9,191 bases of DNA from Clostridiaceae bacterium (GTDB lineage Bacteria; Bacillota; Clostridia; Oscillospirales; Acutalibacteraceae): the NCBI GenBank assembly GCA_016297645.1, contig JAEDGF010000073.1, positions 1 to 9,191 on the forward strand, in the 5' to 3' direction. The translations under genes were made by a program, and so were the position numbers. Positions 1 through 6,243 of this stretch are shown here, in pieces. How positions within the stretch are numbered: the stretch's first letter is position 1; each line of letters opens with the position of its first letter. The notes under the pieces are model-generated. The model was not told where the DNA came from. It was given only the letters and a program-made list of their open reading frames with translations, and did no database searches.

Positions 1-10
1 GCACCGGAAG

Positions 11-47
11 AAAGCGACGATTTACGCGAGGAAGTCGTTGCTTTTTT
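11..47 (+). terminator. Rho-independent terminator of an off-window plus-strand gene
   Basis: AAGCGACGA (12-20) pairs with TCGTTGCTT (35-43) through nine base pairs, one of them a G.U wobble on the plus strand. A run of six T follows directly (42-47), with more T-rich sequence after it. No gene in the window lies upstream on this strand, so it presumably ends a plus-strand gene just left of position 1. It faces the glf terminator, as expected between convergent genes. Confidence 0.65.
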
Positions 48-77
48 GTTTTTGCTTTTATTCGTTTTTATCGTTTC

Positions 78-116
78 AAAAAAACCGGCTCGTTTTCTGT
101 CAGAAAAAGAGTCGGT
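78..116 (-). terminator. Rho-independent terminator of the glf operon
   Basis: Read on the minus strand, ACCGACTC and GAGCCGGT (plus 109-116 and 84-91) form an eight-position stem with one A.C mismatch. An inner TTTTCT/AGAAAA stem extends it around a three-base loop, and a seven-T run follows (plus 78-84). It lies about 40 bases past the glf stop codon. Confidence 0.75.
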
Positions 117-157
117 CTTGTTTTGGCTTGTATTTTGTTATAGCTCTGCAACACTTT

Positions 158-1279
158 TTATGCCATTCGAATTGACTTATCACCGAACTCCTCGCTCAGA
201 GCGGCAAATGCCTGAATGACGATCTTGTCCATATCATAATAATGGTACTCCGCAAGTCTGCCGCCGAAAATCACATTCTTTTCTTTGACGGCAAGCTCGG
301 CATATTTCAGATAAAGCTCCTGATTTTTTTGGTCGTTTATCGGATAATACGGCTCCATGCCCTTTTCCCATGTCTGCGGATACTCATGCGTAATAACGGT
401 TGTGGGCTGAGTACCGAACTCGAAGTGCTTGTGTTCAATGACACGGGTGTACGGCGTTTCACGGTCGGTGAAATTCATTACGGCAACGCCCTGATAATTC
501 GATGTGGGAAGCTCCTCGGTTTCAAAACGAAGGCTTCTGTATTCAAGCGCACCGAAGCAATAATCATAAAATGAATCAAGAGTACCGGTGTAAACGACCT
601 TTTCAGCCATTGAGTTAAACTTCTCTCTGTCCAAGAAATAATCGGTATCGGTCATAATGTACGCGCCGTCAAACAGAGCGTTAATAAGGGGATTATATCC
701 GCCTATCGGAATTCCCTGATAGCTGTCGTCGAAGTAGTTATTATCGAAAGTAAAGCGGACAGGCAGCCTTTTTATAATAAACTTGGGAAGCTCGGTGCAA
801 GACTTGCCCCACTGTTTCTCGGTGTAGCCCTTGACAAGCTTACTGTAAATATCGGTTCCGACAAGGCTTATCGCCTGTTCTTCAAGGTTTGAGGGCGTCC
901 CTTTAATGCAGCTGCGCTGTTTTTCGATAATCTCCCTTGCTTCGTCCGGCGTGACGACACCCCACATTGCATGGAATGTATTCATGTTAAAGGGCATATT
1001 ATATAATTCACCCTTGTAGTTCGCGACCGGCGAATTAGTGTAGCGGTTAAAAGGTACGAACTTGTTTACATAATCCCACACAAGCTTATTATTTGTATGA
1101 AAAATATGTGCACCGTAGGCGTGGACATTTATGCCGCCTATATTTTCACAATAAAGATTACCGCCGATATGCGATCGCTTTTCTATCACGAGGCAGGTCT
1201 TTCCTCTGTTCATTGCTTCACGCGCAAAAACACCGCCGAAAAGACCGGCACCTACAATAAGATAATCGTATTTTTTCAA
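158..1279 (-). CDS. glf: UDP-galactopyranose mutase
   Basis: A cytoplasmic flavoenzyme that interconverts UDP-galactopyranose and UDP-galactofuranose, supplying the galactofuranose donor for surface glycans. The protein is 373 aa, the usual bacterial length. Visible motifs are the FAD-binding GAGLFG (10-15) and HIGGN (37-41), GAHIFHT (56-62), KQWG around Trp157, an Arg at 174, RVIEHKHF (279-286), YYPIND (311-316) and GGRLAEYHYYDMD (339-351); these match the substrate- and flavin-contact blocks of the family. The start is a TTG (1277-1279) with GGAGG seven bases upstream; no in-frame ATG has a better site. It is the second gene of an operon, 28 bases after the glycosyltransferase, and is followed by a terminator. 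Identification is secure; the glycan it serves is inferred. Confidence 0.96.
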   Translation of the reverse strand: MKKYDYLIVGAGLFGGVFAREAMNRGKTCLVIEKRSHIGGNLYCENIGGINVHAYGAHIFHTNNKLVWDYVNKFVPFNRYTNSPVANYKGELYNMPFNMNTFHAMWGVVTPDEAREIIEKQRSCIKGTPSNLEEQAISLVGTDIYSKLVKGYTEKQWGKSCTELPKFIIKRLPVRFTFDNNYFDDSYQGIPIGGYNPLINALFDGAYIMTDTDYFLDREKFNSMAEKVVYTGTLDSFYDYCFGALEYRSLRFETEELPTSNYQGVAVMNFTDRETPYTRVIEHKHFEFGTQPTTVITHEYPQTWEKGMEPYYPINDQKNQELYLKYAELAVKEKNVIFGGRLAEYHYYDMDKIVIQAFAALSEEFGDKSIRMA

Positions 1280-1307
1280 AACAATTCCTCCGAAAAGATA
1301 CCTGAAA

Positions 1308-2525
1308 TCAGCTGAGAAGGTCGCCGATCATATTGACTATGCGCATATATGTTATCGGGCGATCGAACTGTTCCTCCGCAATTTTTCTCGCGACCTTGCC
1401 CATTTCGGCGCATTTTTCGCGATTATTGTACAGGTCAAGAATCGCCTTTGCAAGTGCGTCAACATCCTCGGGAGGAACATTAACGCCAAAGCCGTCACTG
1501 TTTACTTTTTCACAAAACTCTTTGTTAAGACCGGTATTTATCATCGGAATACCGGCGGCGAGGTAATCGCCTATTTTTGAAACAATGCTCTGTGATGCCT
1601 TGCTGACAAGAGAGTTTATTGTAACATCCGACTTGACAAGATATGCAGCCATCATGCCGAAGGGCAAAAATCCGACAAATTCACAATTGCACTCTGTTTC
1701 CTGCGCGGTTTTTTCAAATTTATCACGAAGCGGACCGTCCCCCAAAAGGACAGCCTTGATATCGGAATAACCTTCCTTGTTCAGTTTTGCTACTGCTTTA
1801 ACAAATGTATGTATATCGTAGCTCGTGCCGAGTGAACCCGCATACGAAACCCAGAACTCATTATCGGGCTTAACAACCTTTTCGCCGTTTTCTTTTACGC
1901 CGTTGTCAAAAGCGGTAAGATCGTTTCCGACATAAACCGTAACGGATTTCGGAATGTCGATACCGTATTTAAGCGGCTCTGTGCGGTATTCGTCGGAGGA
2001 GCCGACGACCGCGTCGGCTGCCTTGTATGTTTTTTTCGCATAATAAGCAAAGCTTGAAAAGAGAACATCACTCACGACAGGAACATCAAGAATCATTTTC
2101 ATTGCTTCCGGCCAGAGGTCCTCGATATCCACTACGAAAGGAATTCCGCATTTTTTCGCATAGCTTCCGGCGGTTGCCGCAAGATGGTTGTCGGGAATAA
2201 GAGCATATACAAGGTCAAATTTGTTTTGTTCAAGATACTTTTTTGTATTTTTAGTAAGAACAATATAGCTGAAAAATCTTTTAAGATCTATATTTTTGGT
2301 ATAGGGCGGTTCATGGATAAATGTGACCTTGCAGCCGGCTTCGCGGTTGATTTTTTCCATTTCCTCCTTAGTTCTGTACCTTTTCATCCAATGCTGAAAA
2401 TCCGCTGTAATGATTTCTACCTCATATCCGTTCTTTTGAAGGAAAGAACCGAAGAATTGAAGCCGTGACAGCCCTTTCTCACCGGGCATCGCAACATCAT
2501 TAGCAACGATAGCAATTTTTTTCAT
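1308..2525 (-). CDS. Glycosyltransferase family 4 (WbuB-like, GT-B fold)
   Basis: A 405-aa GT-B glycosyltransferase, probably cytoplasmic or membrane-peripheral, that moves a sugar from a nucleotide-activated donor to a growing surface glycan. The N-terminal half has the GT4 opening MKKIAIVAND followed by an early Gly/Arg-containing segment and DIEDLWPEA (133-141), typical of WbuB-type enzymes. The C-terminal donor domain has YAGSLGTSYDI (228-238), LLGDGPLRDKFE (260-271), the SKIGDYLAAGIPMIN donor loop (316-330) and a degenerate EX7E region. There are no membrane segments. The ATG at 2525 has GGGAGG five bases upstream. It leads the two-gene operon with glf, so a galactofuranosyl or galactofuranose-adjacent linkage is plausible, but donor and acceptor cannot be read from the sequence. 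Confidence 0.9.
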   Translation of the reverse strand: MKKIAIVANDVAMPGEKGLSRLQFFGSFLQKNGYEVEIITADFQHWMKRYRTKEEMEKINREAGCKVTFIHEPPYTKNIDLKRFFSYIVLTKNTKKYLEQNKFDLVYALIPDNHLAATAGSYAKKCGIPFVVDIEDLWPEAMKMILDVPVVSDVLFSSFAYYAKKTYKAADAVVGSSDEYRTEPLKYGIDIPKSVTVYVGNDLTAFDNGVKENGEKVVKPDNEFWVSYAGSLGTSYDIHTFVKAVAKLNKEGYSDIKAVLLGDGPLRDKFEKTAQETECNCEFVGFLPFGMMAAYLVKSDVTINSLVSKASQSIVSKIGDYLAAGIPMINTGLNKEFCEKVNSDGFGVNVPPEDVDALAKAILDLYNNREKCAEMGKVARKIAEEQFDRPITYMRIVNMIGDLLS

Positions 2526-2575
2526 ATAATCCTCCCATTAGCGTTAAAATCACTTTGTCATACTAATGTGGAATT

Positions 2576-2604
2576 ATCATAGCACAAGCGTTTGAAAAAA
2601 GCAA
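2576..2604 (-). promoter_or_regulatory. Sigma-A promoter of the glycosyltransferase-glf operon
   Basis: On the minus strand, TTGCTT (plus 2599-2604) is separated by 17 bases from TATGAT (plus 2576-2581). The -10 is preceded by TGC, an extended -10 signature that compensates for the weak -35. Predicted transcription start is near 2569, giving a leader of about 43 bases. Confidence 0.65.
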
Positions 2605-2738
2605 GGACAATATTTTGACAAAAAGTCTTATTGAGCAGTAGACAACGGCGTTATGTCGAATAATGTCAAGCGTCATCGGTATTGTTTGTTACTAATGTAC
2701 AGTTTTACAGAGTTTTTTTCTACACTCAAATTGCATAG

Positions 2739-2787
2739 AAAAAAACAACACACCGACACAAAGCTGTTCGCCGCACCGGTGTGTTGG
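2739..2787 (-). terminator. Rho-independent terminator of the GH3-family gene
   Basis: AACACACCG and CGGTGTGTT (plus 2747-2755 and 2777-2785) form a perfect nine-base-pair stem with a 21-base loop. On the minus strand it is followed by G and then seven T (plus 2739-2745). It lies about 50 bases beyond the GH3 stop and separates that gene from the glycosyltransferase operon. In the rest of the gene-free stretch 2526-2835 I see only the operon promoter and leader. Confidence 0.8.
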
Positions 2788-2835
2788 ACTTTTTATTTAG
2801 TCTTATCGGAGAATCAGACCTTACGGTCGTTCATT

Positions 2836-4518
2836 TTATTTCATAACCTTGCCGAAGAAGAATGCTTTCTTTTCGGGGGTATTAAGAACAACGACAGGTT
2901 TGATCTGATTGAGCGCTCTGCCCTGAGCGACAAGAGAAGCGCGGTAATCGTCATATGCGCCTTTTTGAAGAGGAAGCACCTCGGGTGCACTGAGCATACC
3001 CCAGCGTCTGTACTTCTCATATTTCTCATTGGCGTTACGGAACGATTCATCGATGAAATGCTCAACATCTTCCTTCTTCTCGACGAGTATTTCGGGTTTA
3101 TCGCATTCGCAAAGAAGCATATAATTGGGAATTTCTTTCTCCGTATCGCCGTAGAAGCTGTATCCGGCAATATCAAGACCAAATTCTTCGGACATCTTTT
3201 CTGCGACAAAGTCAAGCATTTGAGTCGTCGTCTTTTCGTTCGCTACATTGAGTCCCATATTTGAACGATAGAGGAACTTTATCTTCTTCGACTCATTATA
3301 TGTACCCGTAACACGAACAATATCGAGAATACGGTATCTGTAAAGACCCGAGAAATTCGTAACTATAATTTCATAATCCTTGCCGACCTCGATCTGATCG
3401 AGTGTAAGCGGACGGGTTCCCTCGGGAGCATCAACGGGCAGGAACTCGTAAATAATGCTTCGCGGAAGAAGAACATAGTCGTCGTCATTAAGCGAAATGC
3501 ACATACCCATGAAGCCCTCGCTTGCCGCATAACCCATGTTATGAAGAGGAAGATCGCCTACATATCTTCTGAATTTATCGACATACACGGAAAGTGACGA
3601 AGCGACCATAGCCTGTGCCCATGAAAGACGGGGCCAAATGCGCTTTGCGATAGGCACATCGGTATCGAAGCCCTTTCTGAACTCGCATCTGAGTTCATCC
3701 GCACGCTTGGGGTTGGGCTTCATGTGACCGTATTTTTTACGAAGCGACTCGGGGCATTTTACGGACGGATCGATAGTACCCTTTTCGATATCGTTGCATA
3801 TCATTTCCCAGTTGTTTTCAAGGTACTCAAACATAGTTGTTACAAGCGTAATGACCATGCCGCCGATAAAAGAAACTTTTTTATCGACAAGAGCGAAACG
3901 AAGCTGGAAATAAGGAATATTTGTATTCTCCTCATCCTCGGGATAAAGAATATCCAAGGGTGTGCAGGTGATGAATTTGAGCAGGCTCTTTATATTGTTG
4001 TACGGAATCTGTCCCGCGCCGTTGCACATTATGCCGTTTTTGAGCTTATGCCCGTTAAGAGAGAGAAGAAGCGGTCCGTAAACGGGATAAAATTTTTCTC
4101 CGCGTTCATGGAAATAGCGCCATGCACAGGCAGTTGTGGGAACAAGGCCGCAGCACTGTAAATTCCAGATATCCTGGAATGTTTTAGGTTGAAGCTTAGG
4201 TTTTCCTACGCTGCCGGAGGAGGAACAGTAGCGAATTACCTTACTCGAAGTGATAATATTGCTCTCGTTATTTTCAACCATTCTGTCTATGAGAGGAGCG
4301 TAATCCTCAAAGGTTGAAAGCGGAACCTTGTCCTGAAATTCTTCGAACGAATGAATGTCGGCAAAACCGTATTTTTTGCCCAATTCACAATCTTTATTGC
4401 GTTCAAGAATTTTTTTGAGCGACTCGCGCTGTGTTGCCATAGCGTTGGAGGTGTAGCCGTTGAACTTCTTAAAAGCAATTTTGCCCATCATAAGACCGTA
4501 GTCTGAAACAAGACCCAT
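2836..4518 (-). CDS. GH3 auxin-responsive promoter family protein (acyl-adenylate ligase fold)
   Basis: A 560-aa member of the GH3 branch of the adenylate-forming (ANL) superfamily. Plant GH3 enzymes activate a carboxylic acid such as auxin or jasmonate with ATP and conjugate it to an amino acid; substrates of bacterial members are largely unknown. Visible motifs are the nucleotide-binding loop SSSGSVGKPK (99-108), YAASEGFMG (330-338) followed by LLPRSIIYEFLP (350-361), YRYRILDIVRV (393-403), and a C-terminal QIKPVVVLN segment (538-546). Length is close to plant GH3 proteins. No signal peptide or membrane segment is seen. I chose the ATG at 4518, with AAAGGA upstream, over the longer in-frame start at 4587 because the predicted promoter -35 and -10 lie between them. 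It is a single-gene transcript, divergent from the DUF2804 gene. Family is confident; the substrate is not assignable. Confidence 0.9.
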   Translation of the reverse strand: MGLVSDYGLMMGKIAFKKFNGYTSNAMATQRESLKKILERNKDCELGKKYGFADIHSFEEFQDKVPLSTFEDYAPLIDRMVENNESNIITSSKVIRYCSSSGSVGKPKLQPKTFQDIWNLQCCGLVPTTACAWRYFHERGEKFYPVYGPLLLSLNGHKLKNGIMCNGAGQIPYNNIKSLLKFITCTPLDILYPEDEENTNIPYFQLRFALVDKKVSFIGGMVITLVTTMFEYLENNWEMICNDIEKGTIDPSVKCPESLRKKYGHMKPNPKRADELRCEFRKGFDTDVPIAKRIWPRLSWAQAMVASSLSVYVDKFRRYVGDLPLHNMGYAASEGFMGMCISLNDDDYVLLPRSIIYEFLPVDAPEGTRPLTLDQIEVGKDYEIIVTNFSGLYRYRILDIVRVTGTYNESKKIKFLYRSNMGLNVANEKTTTQMLDFVAEKMSEEFGLDIAGYSFYGDTEKEIPNYMLLCECDKPEILVEKKEDVEHFIDESFRNANEKYEKYRRWGMLSAPEVLPLQKGAYDDYRASLVAQGRALNQIKPVVVLNTPEKKAFFFGKVMK

Positions 4519-4558
4519 ATCGTCCGTCCTTTCGAAACAAAAATTTTTATCAAAAGAA

Positions 4559-4587
4559 ATTCTACCATATTGTTCACGGTTTTTCAA
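4559..4587 (-). promoter_or_regulatory. Sigma-A promoter of the GH3-family gene
   Basis: On the minus strand, TTGAAA (plus 4582-4587) lies 17 bases from TAGAAT (plus 4559-4564). The -10 is preceded by TGG, so it also fits an extended -10. Expected transcription start is near 4552, leaving a leader of about 34 bases. This placement argues that translation starts at 4518. Confidence 0.75.
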
Positions 4588-4675
4588 TAGTAATCTTTAC
4601 AATTAACCAAAAAGGTAGGAAAATGTTTAAGTCAATAAAGTGTCTCCGGCGCGTCATAAACAGCAATTATAGCAA

Positions 4676-4704
4676 TTGACAAATTCCTACGGTTCGGTTA
4701 TAAT
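4676..4704 (+). promoter_or_regulatory. Consensus sigma-A promoter of the DUF2804 gene
   Basis: A perfect TTGACA (4676-4681), a 17-base spacer and a perfect TATAAT (4699-4704). Expected start of transcription is near 4711, about 32 bases before the ATG. An AT-rich stretch with the direct repeat AGCAATT (twice, 4662-4678 region) lies just upstream and overlaps the -35. An exact consensus predicts strong expression unless a repressor acts. Confidence 0.9.
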
Positions 4705-4742
4705 ACTTATACAAAAAACAGTACCCGAGAGGAGAAAAATAT

Positions 4743-5801
4743 ATGAATTTCAAGGAATTTCTTTCTGACAAGAGAATTGCCGTTCCCACTCCGAATGATG
4801 TTGTTGATGAGTTCGGAATGTGTCATTTCGGAACCTTCGAGAGTGAGTTCCCCCACATGAATTTCTTAAAAGCCAAAAGACCGACAAGCCTGCCGGACTG
4901 CATGAATAAAACAAGACTTACTCTTTGGGAGGCAACCGAAGTCAACTTCGACAATGTTGTCCTTCTTACGGCAGTATGCGACATGGCGCTTTTCGGAACT
5001 GCGCTAACCGTTCTTTACGATAAAAGAACGAAAAAATGCGTATCGTGGCAGGAGATGTTCCCCGCTTCGAAAGCGCAGATCGCCCCTAACCTCATAAATT
5101 CCTCCGAAACCGCGTCAAAAGGCAAGAAAGTAAAACTGAATTATGTCAACAATTTCCAGCGCGGCGAAGCAATCGTGTCCGGTTATGCGTCCGACAAAAA
5201 GAGCGGCGTTATAGATTACAGAGTCAAGCTCACCCGCGTTTCAAAGCCGAGTATCGTCAATATTCCCTTCGGCGAAAACCGCCCACTCTACTCGCAGAAA
5301 GACCTTTTCTCGGTTGAAGGCTATCTCGAATATAACGGCGAGCGCCATGTTGCAAACAGCATGACGACCGCGATAATAGACGACCACCGCGGCTACTATC
5401 CGCGCAACGCCCACTACGACTGGGTAACGACCATGGGCAAACGCGAGATAGACGGCAAGAAACAGTTCTTCGGCTTCAACCTCACGAGAAACCAGTCGAT
5501 AAATCAGGATGACTTCAATGAGAACCTTATATGGTTCGAGGGCGATTCGACACTGCTCACGCCCGTTGTCTTTATGCACGAGAGCGACAACCTCTGGCAT
5601 GTTGTCGACGAACACGGAATGGTCGACCTCCGCTTTGACATAGGCGATGAATTCCTCATGAAGGTAACGACGGGCATTATAAACATCGACTACCATATAA
5701 CCTTCGGTTCGCTGAGAGGATATGTCTGCGATCCGGACGGAAACAAGTACATCCTCGACGGTATGGTTGGTATCGGAGAAGATAAAACACTGAAATTCTA
5801 A
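4743..5801 (+). CDS. DUF2804 family protein
   Basis: A 352-aa protein of unknown function that I place in DUF2804. The family hallmark is the block DDHRGYYPRNAHYDW (213-227), a His/Arg/Trp-rich motif, followed by GFNLTRNQSINQDDF (244-258) and a C-terminal GMVGIGED (340-347). The body is rich in alternating beta-strand-like segments with many Tyr, Asp and Asn; no signal peptide or membrane helix is seen, so it is probably cytoplasmic. The ATG at 4743 has AGAGGAG eight bases upstream (4728-4734). It is monocistronic, with a perfect consensus promoter and a strong terminator, which suggests abundant expression. It is divergent from the GH3 ligase, so co-regulation is possible. The biochemical role is unknown; a lipocalin-like ligand-binding fold is only a guess from the beta-rich pattern. 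Confidence 0.85.
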   Translation: MNFKEFLSDKRIAVPTPNDVVDEFGMCHFGTFESEFPHMNFLKAKRPTSLPDCMNKTRLTLWEATEVNFDNVVLLTAVCDMALFGTALTVLYDKRTKKCVSWQEMFPASKAQIAPNLINSSETASKGKKVKLNYVNNFQRGEAIVSGYASDKKSGVIDYRVKLTRVSKPSIVNIPFGENRPLYSQKDLFSVEGYLEYNGERHVANSMTTAIIDDHRGYYPRNAHYDWVTTMGKREIDGKKQFFGFNLTRNQSINQDDFNENLIWFEGDSTLLTPVVFMHESDNLWHVVDEHGMVDLRFDIGDEFLMKVTTGIINIDYHITFGSLRGYVCDPDGNKYILDGMVGIGEDKTLKF

Positions 5802-5810
5802 AATACAGAA

Positions 5811-5852
5811 AACGGGCTGTTGCGGCAAAGAAAACGCAGCAGCCCGTTTTTT
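5811..5852 (+). terminator. Strong rho-independent terminator after the DUF2804 gene
   Basis: A continuous 14-base-pair stem, 5811-5824 with 5835-5848 (core AACGGGCTG/CAGCCCGTT, one T.G wobble), closes a ten-base loop and ends in six T (5847-5852). It begins ten bases after the stop codon. On the opposite strand the T-run is only four bases, so it would be a poor terminator for the convergent peptidase operon. Confidence 0.92.
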
Positions 5853-5876
5853 AGAATCGTAGAGAAAATACTCATG

Positions 5877-5889
5877 GCGGTTTAACCGC
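5877..5889. repeat. Short perfect palindrome GCGGTT-T-AACCGC
   Basis: Six-base arms around a single T, located 18 bases before the structured element. CATAAT, a possible -10 hexamer for plus-strand transcription into the element, overlaps its end (5889-5894), but no -35 is seen. It could be a small operator or chance. Confidence 0.4.
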
Positions 5890-5907
5890 ATAATTTTGTT
5901 CGTTACT

Positions 5908-6187
5908 TAGGCTGACGGGACTTGAACCCGTGTCGGTTTTGACCGGCTGATTTTCGCTCATGCCGCGTTAAAACCCTTGCAAATACATCAAGTATTCGCT
6001 GCGGGCTTTGCCTTGCCTGAACAAAAATCAGCTCAGGCAAAACTGCTCTGCACCCGACAGTAGACAATTTTTGAGCAATTTTCGTTTTTTGAGGTGCAGG
6101 CTTGCTGACGCAAGTCAAGACGAAAAGGGCGAAAAGTGCCGAAAAGGGGCACTGACGGGCGACATGGGTTTGAATCCCGTCAGCCTA
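5908..6187. repeat. 280-bp structured element with tRNA-3'-end-like terminal inverted repeats
   Basis: The ends, 5908-5935 and 6160-6187, are inverted repeats matching at 24 of 28 positions. Each read outward has a T-arm (ACGGG-TTCAAGT-CCCGT, or ATGGG-TTTGAAT-CCCGT) followed by CAGCCTA, like the 3' end of a tRNA. As plus-strand RNA, 27 of 28 positions pair, three as G.U. Nested non-crossing helices fill the inside: 5946-5959 with 6019-6032 (12 of 14), 5962-5966 with 6001-6006, 5982-5986 with 5992-5996, CTGCACC/GGTGCAG (6048-6054, 6093-6099), CTTGC/GCAAG (6101-6114) and AGTGCC/GGCACT (6135-6153). No protein reading frame looks genuine. It may be a structured non-coding RNA, a MITE-like repeat or an attachment-site-derived element. 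No target-site duplication is apparent. It sits in the 5853-6243 gap between convergent genes. Confidence 0.6.
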
Positions 6188-6216
6188 CGGGCGCTAATCG
6201 GTCAGCCCGGATTTTT
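6188..6216 (+). terminator. Possible terminator just downstream of the structured element
   Basis: CGGGC (6188-6192) and GCCCG (6205-6209) form a five-base-pair stem, then GA and five T (6212-6216). The stem starts at the base after the element ends, so it would fit as the 3' end of a plus-strand transcript. It is short and could be fortuitous. Confidence 0.35.
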
Positions 6217-6231
6217 GAGTCCCGGATTTTT
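6206..6231. repeat. Tandem CCCGGATTTTT repeat, 15-base period
   Basis: CCCGGATTTTT occurs at 6206-6216 and again at 6221-6231, separated by four bases. It lies between the structured element and the stop codon of the S51 peptidase gene. Function unknown. Confidence 0.6.
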
Positions 6232-6243
6232 ATCGGTTCTGTT

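Noticed and set aside
2615..2643. Plus-strand promoter starting with TTGACA at 2615
   Set aside because: The sequence 17 bases downstream (GTAGAC) is not a -10 box, and there is no plus-strand gene to serve.
2653..3264. 203-aa plus-strand ORF overlapping the GH3 gene end
   Set aside because: It is mostly antisense to a clear GH3 coding region, crosses that gene's terminator and has no family resemblance.
4519..4587. N-terminal 23-residue extension of the GH3 protein
   Set aside because: The ATG at 4587 lies within the predicted -35 box, and the -10 lies downstream of it; the 4518 start has a good ribosome site and a family-like N-terminus.
5908..6187. Classical insertion sequence or CRISPR array
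   Set aside because: No transposase, no clear target-site duplication, and no regularly spaced direct repeats.
5900..6200. tmRNA (ssrA) or an intact tRNA gene
   Set aside because: The T-arm and CAGCCTA ends resemble those RNAs, but there is no D-arm, anticodon arm or CCA, no GGTTTCGAC-type tmRNA 5' sequence and no recognisable tag reading frame ending in ALAA.
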